From Adenophora triphylla var. japonica (Eukaryota; Streptophyta; Magnoliopsida; Asterales; Campanulaceae): DNA of 64,000 bases. Positions 24,601 through 34,440 of the stretch are shown one piece after another. Numbering within the stretch: the stretch's first letter is position 1; each line of letters begins with the position of its first letter. The stretch spans positions 310,001 to 374,000 of the forward strand of contig JAFEMH010001247.1 in the NCBI GenBank assembly GCA_022495995.1, given 5' to 3'. Both the position numbers and the translations under genes were made by a program. Under the pieces are notes generated by a model, which worked only from the letters and a program-made list of their open reading frames with translations, did no database searches and was not told the origin of the DNA.

Positions 24601-25865
24601 GAAGAAGTGAGGCACTCTCCCATAGGAGTCGAAACCTCAAGCACATAAGGCATAAAATCAGGTAATTTATGCAATGCGAATGCAAAATGAGACGCAACAA
24701 ACGAATGGGAAGACCCGGGATCTATAAGGATGCAGGCCTTAACTCCTGAGACATGAACAATACCTCTAATGAATGCATTAGGATCAACCTCTCCTCTTCC
24801 TAAGGCAAACACTTGCCCTTGAACTTTATCCTTAGGCTTTCCTTCATTGTCTCTCTTGATTCCTCCTCGTGGTCCGCCTTGTCCACTATCGGAAGCTTGC
24901 CCTCGCAACTTAGGACAGTTCTTCCTAAAGTGACCATCTCCTCCACATTCTAAACACTTCCCCAACTTGCTCCAGCATCTATCTTCTGAGTGACTCGGCT
25001 TCTTACAAAACCCACAAACAATCCCGGACTGCCTTGAAGGAGTACGAGCCACTGGAGTCACCATAATTCCGCCTCTTGCTACACCAGGATTTGAGAACCT
25101 TGGTTGTCCTCTACCTTGTCCCGAACCTTGTCCTTGAAACCGCTGCTTGCTTCCACTTCCACCGTCTGACCTTCCCTTATGCTCTTCAATATCATTCTCT
25201 ATTATATAGGCTTTGTTCACCGCCGCCTGGAAATCGGTGAAGTCGTGCGTCAAAAGTTGCTTATGGAACTCCAGCCTTAACCCTTTCACAAACCTATATA
25301 CCCGTCTTTCTTCCTCCGGCACCAAATGGGGACAGTAACGAGCTAGCTCCGTAAACTTGGCTGAGTACTGTGCTACCGTCATAGTCCCTTGCTCCAGTCG
25401 AATAAACTCCACCTCCTTTCTGTCTCTAGTCACCATCGGAATAAAGTGGTCACGGAACTTGCGGGTGAAGTTATCCCATGTCTGCGGTGTATGATCTTGG
25501 TCCCAACTGTCTTTGACTATATGCCACCAATGCTCTGTCGCTCCCTTCAACTTGAAGAATACGCACCTAACCTTTTCATCATCCGGGCTCTCCATTGCTG
25601 CGAAAATTTTGTTCATTGCCTCAAGCCATCTCACTGCCTTCACCGGATCCGGATCACCATTGAAACTTGGAGGTGTCATCTTCACAAACTTCTCAAGTCC
25701 GTGCCCTTGCCTCCCTTCCGGTTGTTGTTGAGCTCTACCTTGGTTGGCCATATTCTGTAAGAAGACCCTAAACATGTCCATCATCTCAGCATTCGGATTA
25801 CCATTTCCCCCTTCATTACCAACATTCCCCTATGCTCGATGCTGATCATCCTCATTCCCGGCCAT
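21672..25865 (-). CDS. gag-pol: Gag-Pol polyprotein of E
   Basis: The frame from the likely ATG at 25865 has one TAG at codon 12 (25830-25832); downstream of an in-frame ATG at 25784 it is open for 1370 codons. Numbering from 25784: Gag core about 60-200; two zinc knuckles C257-C260-H265-C270 and C277-C280-H285-C290; protease with IDPGSSHSF (D355; DPGS is usual in this lineage); RT about 510-700 with [18 protein letters not shown] and FIDD (688-691); RNase H with D837, E874, D899 and D942; integrase with H1033, H1040, C1070, C1073 and catalytic D1103, D1164, E1200, an exact DD35E spacing. It ends in HDVFHVSS, one base out of frame with the chromodomain. Enzymatic residues all look intact; the early TAG (probably from CAG) and the terminal frameshift are the only breaks seen. 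Confidence 0.93.
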
Positions 25866-25952
25866 TGTAACAAACACCTGCATCAAACACTCAGCGTCAG
25901 TGATCACACACTCCCCCTTAAACTAGACATCTACCCTTGACCTCTAGACGAG

Positions 25953-25964
25953 GCTCTGATACCA
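25953..25964 (-). other. Primer binding site of E (initiator tRNA-Met)
   Basis: Element-sense TGGTATCAGAGC two bases inside the 5' LTR, complementary to the 3' end of plant tRNA-iMet. Confidence 0.93.
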
Positions 25965-25966
25965 AT

Positions 25967-28379
25967 TATGGGCACCCCAACCCGGAACCTAACACGTGTC
26001 CCGAGTCGGAGGGTCCAAACTAAGAAAGACCACCTGTAATTTTTGAAAACATTTGACTTAACTTGAAAAGAAACTAACTTTAACCTTAACATTCAAATAC
26101 TAACTTGGGACATCTCCACTTGGAGGAAAAAGGGGTAAACATTTAACTAACTTTAAACCAACTTAGTTACAAACATTTACAAAAGTTCAAGTCACAAATA
26201 AACCTTTACAAAAGTTGTTTTATAAACAAACTCCAACAAAGGAGTAAACCAAAATACAACCCATCTACCATAACGTACCCAACAACCCAAAAGACACGTA
26301 CAAACTCCACACCGTCCTCACTGGCCGGGTCCTCCTGTCTCAGTCCGATCTAAAACATTAAAGGGAGAAGGGTGAGAATAAATCTCAATAAGCTATTATG
26401 AATGCACAATATGCCAAGCAAGATGCAACACATACAAGGTGCATATAACACATTGGAACAGCTGTAAACACATTACATTACCTTGGTTTACCTTTTCCCG
26501 TCTGACCAATAAGTCGTACAATATTGGAAGATAAACTCCACCAGAACCAATACCATATAACAGAGAGAGCTATTATGATAACTCCTCTCTTGTGAACTGC
26601 TTAGGCATATTCACATCTTATAAGACCCGTTTTTCAGGGAACCATATAAGATAATAGCAACTCTGTAAGGCTTTTGGCTCAATACAGACGCTATAACCCC
26701 AATCTGTAGCCACAGAAGGGGACAGTCACAAGTATAACGTAATCCGATCACATTAGGTCACACTTTCCATAATTGATCGTATTCCGTTATACCCCTAAAC
26801 ATCAACTGATTTAACACAAGTTCAAGCACATAATAGTTACTTGAAATAAAATCCACCAAAGGAATGAGAATATAACAACATGGTAAAGCATACTCATGTT
26901 CAATCAATAATATAGTGCAACATTCATTTTATACACTATATATATAACAATCAATGCATATGAACTCAAGTGAGGGTACAAGGTATCACAAACCAACCCT
27001 ACATGAACAATATGCAATAATATATAACCTCTATAAAGGTCCAAGTTCCATTTACCAAGTTGGATTCACTTTGGTTAAGTAACGAATCAAGGTTGTCAAG
27101 CATTTTCCGAACAATATTTAAAGTACTTCCACTATTCCATTTTAACCAAGTAAGACACCATTGTGTAGTTAAAATGTTCTACTTTAATCTAAGTTAAAGA
27201 GGGTTCACTTTGGTTCTAGTTTGAATAGGTTTCTAGGCCTTAGAAAGTTGTTCAGAGACTGCAGGGTAGGGCACGACTCGTGCCCCTTATAACCCCCTTC
27301 AGCTAAAGTCGTCCCAACATAGGCACGACTTAGGCTAACATCCAAGGGACGACTCGTGCCCGACTCGTGCCCCAGAGCACGAGTCATGCCCTCTGTCCAG
27401 AATTCAGAACAAGGCTTGAACAACATTAGCCACCAAGCCAAATTGAAATGTACCAAGTTTTACTCTGTTTTAAGGTGATACAAAGCAATACCAAACATCA
27501 ACAATACCAACCCCAAACCATTCCATACTCTTTCCAACATAATCCAACACTAACTCATCTCATTTTACTACCAAACCTTACCTCATTTTACCATGCAATC
27601 ACTTGTATCAAGACATTAACACCCTAAGATTAGCATGAACCCATTTTCTTGCTATTACACCACCAAACCATATTCATTTCAATTTCCACTTTTCCAAAAC
27701 CCAATATTTCCAAATGAAAGTGTTCCAAAAATACCACCACTCATGGAAATCATTTTAATAACATCAATAATCAAAGAATGAACACTTTTTGAAAGAAATC
27801 ATAATAACTTACCTAAATAGTGAAAAATGGAATATTTATTTGACCGGATGGATATTCTCCCCTCGCCGCCACGAACACGAATCCGCAAACGGTTTTGAAA
27901 ATGGAGAAGAAACGAAGAGTGTAGAATTTATATAAGTTTGGACTAGGGTTTGTTCTTTATCTCCATGGAAATGCTTTTGATAGAAGAAGAAGAAATACTG
28001 AGGTATAACAAATGAAGTTTCCTTTGTTAATTCAAAGGATAAATATAAGAATTTACACTAAAGCTCCTCTAAGGTTAAAGGAAAATAACTAACACCTTCA
28101 ACTACCATCTTTTACCACTAAGCACCTCACACTTAAAAACTTAATACTTTAAATTTCCAATTATTATTACCTCACTATACACTTTATAATGTATTCCCTT
28201 TAGGCCCTTTATCATTAAATTTAATTCAATTTCATCTTAACTTCACATAACTCATCCAAAGCATAAAATGAACACATAATCATAACAAGTAGCATAAAAG
28301 GCACAATATGAAATATTCACAACCCAACCCCACGTGCTCAACGTGTGCTAAAATAGTGCTTAATATTAGGGTCGTGACA
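25967..28379 (-). repeat. 5' LTR of E (right copy)
   Basis: Element-sense TGTCACGACCC to GGGTGCCCATA, the terminal CA changed to TA. It lacks one 19-bp palindrome unit relative to the left LTR. Confidence 0.93.
27269..27391. promoter_or_regulatory. Palindrome array in the right LTR of E
   Basis: GGGCACGACTCGTGCCC at 27269-27285, then CACGACTTAG, GACGACTCGTGCCCGACTCG and GAGCACGAGTCATGCCC. Same cluster as at 20260-20402, minus one unit. Confidence 0.8.
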
Positions 28380-29166
28380 TGATTGTTGCTATTGATTACT
28401 TTAAAAAGTGGGTCGAGGCCAAGCCATTAGCCAGGATTACAGAGGATAAAGCCATAAATTTCTTCCACGACTTCATTTGGTGCCTATTTGGGATTCCTAG
28501 AGCTATAGTGTTGGACAACGGACTACAGTTCTCCACAGCTTTCGAAGAAGAAATGAACAGGGTTGGAGTCAAACATTGGAAGTCTTCAGTCGCCTATCCT
28601 CAAGGAAACAAACAATTGAGGCAGCGAACAAACTGGTCCTTTTGGCACTCAAGACGGGTTTAGTCGGACGACGAAGCAATTGGTTGGACGAACTTCCCAT
28701 CGCTCTCTGGGCAGTCCGCACAACCACTCGGGGGCCCACGGGTGAAACCCCTTTCACTCTAGCATATGGATCAGAGGCCATGACACCTGTCGAGCTACAA
28801 TTCCCTACATCAAGGGTAGTTTTCTTTGATCAAGAGAAGAACGACATCAACAGGTTGATCGACTTGGATTTGATCGACGAGAAGCGAGATACAGCTCAGT
28901 TGCGGATGATCAACTATAAGCAGAAAACTAAGAGCTACCATGATAAGAAAGTTAAGATAAGATCATTCCAAGTAGGTGACCATGTGTTAAGGAGGATTGA
29001 GTCAACTGGAAGGAGAACTCAGATGAACAAATTATCTCCCAATTGGGGAGGCCCCTACATCGTTACTCGAGTTATTAAGGAAGGAACTTACATGATCACT
29101 CATCTAGATGGCGAAGAGTTGAAGCACCCGTGGCATGCTACCCACCTTATGAGATACTACTTCTAG
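28380..29166 (+). pseudogene. pol: C-terminal integrase of A-prime
   Basis: Continues the integrase cut at 18957: IVAIDYFKKWVEAK, AIVLDNGLQFS (second catalytic Asp), then a frameshift near 28610, after which TIEAANKLVL supplies the catalytic Glu. The distal part has the VGDHVLRRIE and NWGGPYIVTRV motifs typical of the gypsy integrase C-terminus and ends at TAG 29164-29166. With the segment before E it forms one domain split only by E and by point lesions. Confidence 0.85.
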
Positions 29167-29334
29167 TTCAGTTTTCTAGTTCAGTTTACTAGTTTAAGTT
29201 CAGTTTTAGTTTTTGTTTTCAAGATTGAGTTTAGTTTCAGTTCTATCTCTCTGTTCTCTATGTAATCGTGCTACTACTTCAATAAAGTTGCAGTTCTATT
29301 CAACCAAAAATTGTGTTACGTTTGTGCATTGATT
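29167..29334 (+). other. Post-pol spacer of A-prime
   Basis: T-rich sequence with several CTAGTTCAGTTT repeats and an AATAAAG polyadenylation-like signal at about 29280. No gene. Confidence 0.4.
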
Positions 29335-29900
29335 CTAACAAGCTCGACTCTTAGTCATCCTCGTTCCTTTAAACAGGCTCGATTCTTAATCAGTCTCGTT
29401 CATTTAACAAGTCTGACTCTTAGTCGACTTCGTTCTGACGGGCTCGACTCTTAGTCAGCCCTTTAAACAGGCTCGACTCTTAGTCAGCCTCATTCCTTTA
29501 AACATGCTCGATTCTTAATCAGTCTCGTTCATTTAACAAGTCCGACTCTTAGTCGATTTCGTTCTAACGGGCTCGACTCTTAATCAGCCTCGTTCCTTTA
29601 AACAGGCTCGACTCTTAGTCAGCCTCGTTCCTTTAAACAGGCTCGATTCTTAATCAGTCTCGTTCATTTAACAAGTCCGACTCTTAGTCGACTTCGTTCT
29701 AAAGGTCTCAACTCTTAGCCAGCCTCGTTCCTTTAAACAGGCTCGATTCTTAATCAGTCTCGTTCATTTAACAAGTCCGACTTTTAGTCGACTTCGTTCT
29801 AACAGGCTCGACTCTTAGTCAGCCTCGTTCCTTTAAATAGGTCCGACTCTCAGTCGACCTCAATCTAAATAGGATTCGACTCTTAGTCAATCTCATTATC
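29335..29900. repeat. Tandem repeat, ~33-bp subunits in ~90-bp higher-order units
   Basis: Alternating subunits GCTCGACTCTTAGTCAGCCT, GCTCGATTCTTAATCAGTCT and GTCCGACTCTTAGTCGACTT, separated by CGTTCCTTTAAACAG or CGTTCATTTAACAA. Each subunit contains the inverted repeat GACT-CT-TAGTC. It lies between integrase and antisense gene of A-prime. Confidence 0.93.
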
Positions 29901-30221
29901 AAATGATCCAAGTATTAGGTCGACGTTATTTCTAAAAGCAGTCCGACCAAAGACTCATAGCGATCTCGTTCATCCTATCAAATCTAGTTCGACATACATT
30001 CATACAAGTATCAAAAGCAAAAGATTCAAATATAAAAAGTCAACTACGATTAAAACGAAAGCAAGTCCCCCAAAGCGGGACAGAACTTGTACAATCAAAG
30101 AACATGTCAAGTTAGAAAAGGCCTCCCAAAAACTGGGCCAAGGCATTGATTACATAGATAAAAACCAAAAAATTGTTTGGAACTTGTCTTGTTACACAAC
30201 CAACTAAATGTTCAAGAAAGG
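29901..30221. other. Spacer downstream of the A-prime antisense gene
   Basis: No gene or strong repeat; scattered GTCCGACC-like remnants of the preceding array. Confidence 0.4.
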
Positions 30222-31093
30222 TCAAACAGCTGGATCGGTTTCAATTTGATCGCTGGTAGTAGCTTGATCACCCAAATCTTTCTCTTGTTGTTGAAGGTCA
30301 TTCAGTTTGCCTGATTCAGAGAAGCCATACTTGGGGGTGTCTCCCTCGAATGCTAGCTTGTCAGAATCCTCAAGATCTTTGAGTATGGTGTTGAAGTTGA
30401 CAGGTTCAACAGGAGATACGACCCAAGGTTCCGCCTCCAAATCAGCATCTTCCTCCGCTAGGGCAACCAAATCATTCTCATCATAAGGGACCAGAGGGTG
30501 GACTTGACGAGCCGCAATATCATATTGATCCTCTAAGGCCCACTAAGCTAGCTGCTTGATTGGCAAATTAACGGAGGGTTCCACAAGGATGCGTCGAGCC
30601 ATGTGATGCCGACCTATGTCAAAGAAGGACCTTGCTTTCTCGGTGACAAAATTATGACAGGCATCACTCTCTTTGTAAGCTTCAATGGCAGCCTTGAAAG
30701 TAGATTCTATCTTAGCTTGGGTCTCCTCCTCCCATTGATGCCTAGCAGCATTGAAGTCGTCAATTTGCTTGGTTAGCATGGCAGTACCCTCTTCCAGCAT
30801 CCTGGTCACCACTTCAAGATCCTGATCAACCTTCTCTTTACCCAACTTGACTGCATCGAGCTCCTACTGGACACCTCCCAGCTTGCCCCAGGCCTCACTC
30901 TTGGCCTTTTCGGCAGTGTCCTTGACCAACTTCAGAGCTTCATAGGCTGCATCCAGATCAGCATGATCCTCCTCTAGCTTGGCATGTTTCGCCTCCAGTT
31001 TCCCTAGCTCGATGGACTTTCGGTCAAACTGGGTCATAGCGAGCTTCTCCTTCTCCTCAGTTGCCTTCCAGTAGCTAACTCGACCATAGCAAC
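30222..31093 (-). pseudogene. Antisense gene of A-prime, 3' exon(s): coiled-coil C-terminus
   Basis: Minus-strand frame with long charged helical stretches (for example KLEAKHAKLEEDHADLDAAY and KIESTFKAAIEAYKE), predicted coiled coil, ending in an acidic tail at 30222. In-frame TAG codons occur at about 30870 and 30543-30545. It continues, after copia C, into 41523-42036 and, after D, into 57697-59390. The whole resembles the 'putative gypsy-type transposon' (Transposase_28) proteins encoded antisense in Tat elements. Function unknown. Confidence 0.7.
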
Positions 31094-32454
31094 TGTTAGT
31101 GTTATGCCATAGGCCTATGATTGATAGACTTATGTGTTGACATTATTTATTATTATATGAGATGTTTATCATTTAATTATTATATGTTTTGTATATTTGT
31201 TTATAATAGTCTCCGTCCCTAATTATTAAGAGAATAATTAGTATAATTGTCAATGGATAATCATACGATGATTATATGCATAGAGATGCACATTGAAATT
31301 ATGGGTACTTGTTAGAGAACAAGTGACTGGACTTGACCCGTATGAGATTTATGTCATGGTCAAATGTCATAATTAAATCTCATAAGGTCACTTCATTTAG
31401 TCCCTAGACCTGAGATTATCATGACCTTACATATGATGAAAGTCATGTTTGATTTTAGTCAAACGATATCTTAACACGATATCTCTAAAGACTATCTTTG
31501 GCATGATCGGATTCATGATGGGAAGGATGATAAGTCAAGATGGAATTTGTCCCTCGGAAGAGAGATGTTTTTGCTTGGGCCCCTCGATGAGTGATAATGA
31601 TGAAAGTGTATGGCCGTACCCCAATATGATTGGAATTATCATTATACTCAAGAATCGAGAAAGCATTGAACAAAGACAAGTTGACAAGGACCATGACTTG
31701 TGTTCAATATAACATCGCGAGACAAAGGGAGAAATGGAAGTGCACCGTTGGAAACGTGAACTCTTACGTTACATTATTTGGGTAGACATAATGGCTTGCT
31801 AAAGTCCGCTTATGTCTTATGAGAGTCGATATGATCGAACTCATTGCCAACATAATGTAATCCTATTGGGTCACACACAACTAGAATGAATTGATTAAAC
31901 CATTGGAAGAATGATTGAGAAAACTCCTCACTGGGCTTGTTAGGCCGTGCGACAGAACAGGCCATTTGCTGTGTCTGGTCGTGCGACACAACAAGCCACT
32001 GAGGCGGTTTGACAGAATCCTTTCCTAATTTGATTAGGATTCATATTCTATACTAATGTACTATAAATATGAACGTCTGTCAACCCTAAAAAGCTAGCCG
32101 AAATTCTCAATAGAAATTCACAAACATATTCTCAATATTATTCCAAGGGTTTATAGGATCTAGCAATCTTCAAGAAATTGTTCTTGAATTCATTCAAAGG
32201 TGTGGATACCGAAAGAGGGTCTTCGCTCGTTCATCGATCAAGACCTAGAGTTCAAGCAAGTTGAAGAACGAAGTTTGTGATTTGAAATCACATAATCAAA
32301 TCGTTCGATAGCTCAAGAACGGAAAGCGTTCAAGGTTGGTTACATCTATCTCATAGTTTTTCAAGTTAATTATATAGAACGGATCCTAGGGCTTCTTGGG
32401 TTTTATGTTATTTTATGCTTAATTCCGCCGCGCATGGACCCGTAAAACCCAACA
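31094..32454 (+). repeat. 5' LTR of copia C
   Basis: TGTTAGTGTTATGCC to AAAACCCAACA, followed at once by the PBS. The 31449-31712 open frame is LTR sequence also found in the 3' LTR, not a gene. Confidence 0.93.
31933..32070 (+). promoter_or_regulatory. LTR promoter of C (5'): paired palindromes and TATA box
   Basis: GGCCGTGCGACAGAACAGGCC (31943-31963) and GGTCGTGCGACACAACAAGCC (31977-31997), then TATAAATAT at 32062-32070. The matching 3' LTR region is 41001-41138, where one CpG of the second site is lost. Confidence 0.65.
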
Positions 32455-32455
32455 T

Positions 32456-32468
32456 TGGTATCAAAGCC
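32456..32468 (+). other. Primer binding site of C
   Basis: TGGTATCAAAGCC, one base after the LTR. The duplicated copy at 34843 reads TGGTATCAGAGCC, the perfect initiator tRNA-Met complement, so this copy has a G-to-A change. Confidence 0.85.
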
Positions 32469-32691
32469 CCGTTCGTATGATTAAGTTTGAATTAGCATAG
32501 AAAAGTAATATAAAATCGTTTATATGTTCTTTTGCATGTTTTGTATGCGATAGATTAATTGTTTTTTAAACAATATGCTTAATTCGTGTTCTAATGATAT
32601 TGAATTAAATCTGTTAAAAGTCGTTTGCATGATTTAATTGCTCTATGATTTAGAATTGATTGAATTACGGAAATCTGAAAACATTCATCCC

Positions 32692-32758
32692 GTGTCACGC
32701 GACGTAACTAGCTTCGTCATGCGACAGAACTTGCTTCTGTCACGCGACACTTCTAGCC
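32692..32758. promoter_or_regulatory. Palindrome array in the C leader, first copy
   Basis: GTGTCACGCGACGTAACTAG, TCGTCATGCGACAGAAC and CTGTCACGCGACACTTCTAG. The core TGTCACGCGACA is the reverse complement of the palindrome in element B (TGTCGCGTGACA). This copy is partly eroded relative to 35093-35150. Confidence 0.75.
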
Positions 32759-33789
32759 CAATCTGGGCAGTATCAGATTGATGAACAATTTGGTTAATCT
32801 ATGAATGTGTTTGCAATCTGATATGTTTATGTGTTAATCTGGATGCTATAAAATTGAGTCTATAGGGCTATGCTAGATTAATTTATTATTTATGCATGCT
32901 TAGTTGATTAAAATATGATTTTAATAATTATTGCGATGCATGTTTTACTTGTTCTTACGTGCTAAGAAATTTTATGTTTAGTTGAAATATTGCATTATAG
33001 TTTCCTATTATGTTTAGATTTAGACATTAAAATTTTGGTTTTTATGATTGTTTATGGAAACAAGTCATAATTATGCGAAATTTAAAAGGAAACTGATTCT
33101 TTATAAAAGGTAGTGATTATGTTGCCAAATCAGAGCTGATTTCTGATTGTACATGTCTAGGAGAGTTCTGTCTAAGGAAGAGTTGGTACTTAAGTAGTCC
33201 TTGTGGCTCACCTATCTTCCTGGGAACTTACCTGGTGCACGATTATGACTATCTTTGCTGATATGCTTATAATCTACCTTAAAGAACCTTCATTTAACTT
33301 TTAAGTTCTTTATGCCAATTCATGATTAAAACACTTGAGACCATTCGGATAGTTTTGGGTGGTCTTGCCATAGCAAGGTGCTTTGATTCTATTCGAATGC
33401 GAGCAAGATGAGGAAATGGTGGTTCCTATACGTTTAAAGTGAATGAACTTAATTGGGTTATCAAAATGGTTTTGGACCCAAGGCATAAGATGAGACTAAA
33501 ATATACCTAGACATATGATGTCTTGAATAAATCTCATAAAAGATCTAAGAGTCATATATGTGATATGATTGATGTTTTCTACCTAATTAATTTAATTTTG
33601 AGTGGTTTGCCATAGGAAACTTGAAATTGAATTAAAGTTGGATCTTAGCCCATTAAATGTATATTATGCTTATTTGCATTTGAAGGTGTATAATTTAGTG
33701 GGAGCATTTTATATAAATGCATTATACTTCTCATATGATATGTTTACTTATATGTGTTCATATTTTATGTGTATCTTTTTGTAGAATAA

Positions 33790-34440
33790 ATGGCATCAAA
33801 CAATAATCACTTTTCACTGCGATCTGTCCTTGAGAATGAAAAGTTGGAAGAGAATGGTACAAACTATATGGATTGGATCCGTAGTTTGAGAATTGTTCTC
33901 AAGCAAGAGGAAAAACTGTACGTTCTCGAGGAACCTATTCCACCCGAACTCCGCCGCCAATGCTACTAGGGCAATAAGGGATCAATATCTGAAGCACAAG
34001 CGTGACTCTACAGATGTTGGTTGCCTTATGCTCTGCCATGTGCAAGAACCTTCAGAAGGATCTTGAGCACTTGGGGACAGTTGACTTAAACAATCGACTG
34101 ATGGAAATGTTCCAAGTACAAGCTAGGGAAGAAAGGTACAACACATTACGGTCTTGACCTCATGCAAGATGAGTGAAGGACAAGCTGTTGGTCCCCATGC
34201 TCTTAAGTTGAAGGGCCACATTGAGCATCTTGAAAGGCTCGGTTTCCCAATTAGCCAAGAGTTGGCTACCGACATAATATTGAATTCATTACCCAAAAGT
34301 TTTAGTAATTTCATAATGCACTATAACATGGGTGGAATGAATAAAAACCTTTCCGAGTTAGTTCAAATGTTGAACACTGCGGAAACCAATATTGTCGAGA
34401 AGAAAACCGACCAAGTGCTGATGGTTAACAAAGGGAAGGG
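33790..34440 (+). pseudogene. gag: Truncated first gag copy of C
   Basis: Starts MASNNNHFSLRS like the second copy at 36182 but carries extra frameshifts (CCCGAACTCCG near 33945 and a lost G near 34145) and is cut at GGGAAGGG, where the second duplication unit starts. It lacks the zinc knuckle and cannot join to pol. Confidence 0.85.

Larger units (their letters stand above)
18958..28379 (-). mobile_element. Ty3/gypsy chromovirus 'E' (Tekay/Del-like), nearly intact
   Basis: 9.4-kb minus-strand element with LTRs of 2432 and 2413 bp, initiator tRNA-Met PBS, PPT, one long gag-pol frame and a chromodomain remnant. Flanks TGATC (18953-18957) and TGATT (28380-28384) form a 5-bp target duplication with one mismatch. 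Removing E rejoins the integrase of A-prime. By eye the LTRs differ at about 35-40 positions (roughly 1.6%), indicating a recent insertion; the exact number needs an alignment. Confidence 0.93.
32054..34440 (+). repeat. First unit of a 2.39-kb tandem duplication in C
   Basis: Runs from TAATGTACTATAAATATG in the LTR to AAAGGGAAGGG in gag. The second unit starts directly at 34441. There is essentially no sequence homology at the junction. Confidence 0.9.

Noticed and set aside
31449..31712. 87-codon open frame repeated at 40517-40780
   Set aside because: It lies within both LTRs of copia C and has no protein features. The duplication is explained by the LTRs.
33602..33784. 60-codon open frame repeated at 35994-36176
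   Set aside because: Part of the duplicated copia leader just before gag. Identity reflects the tandem duplication, not a conserved peptide.
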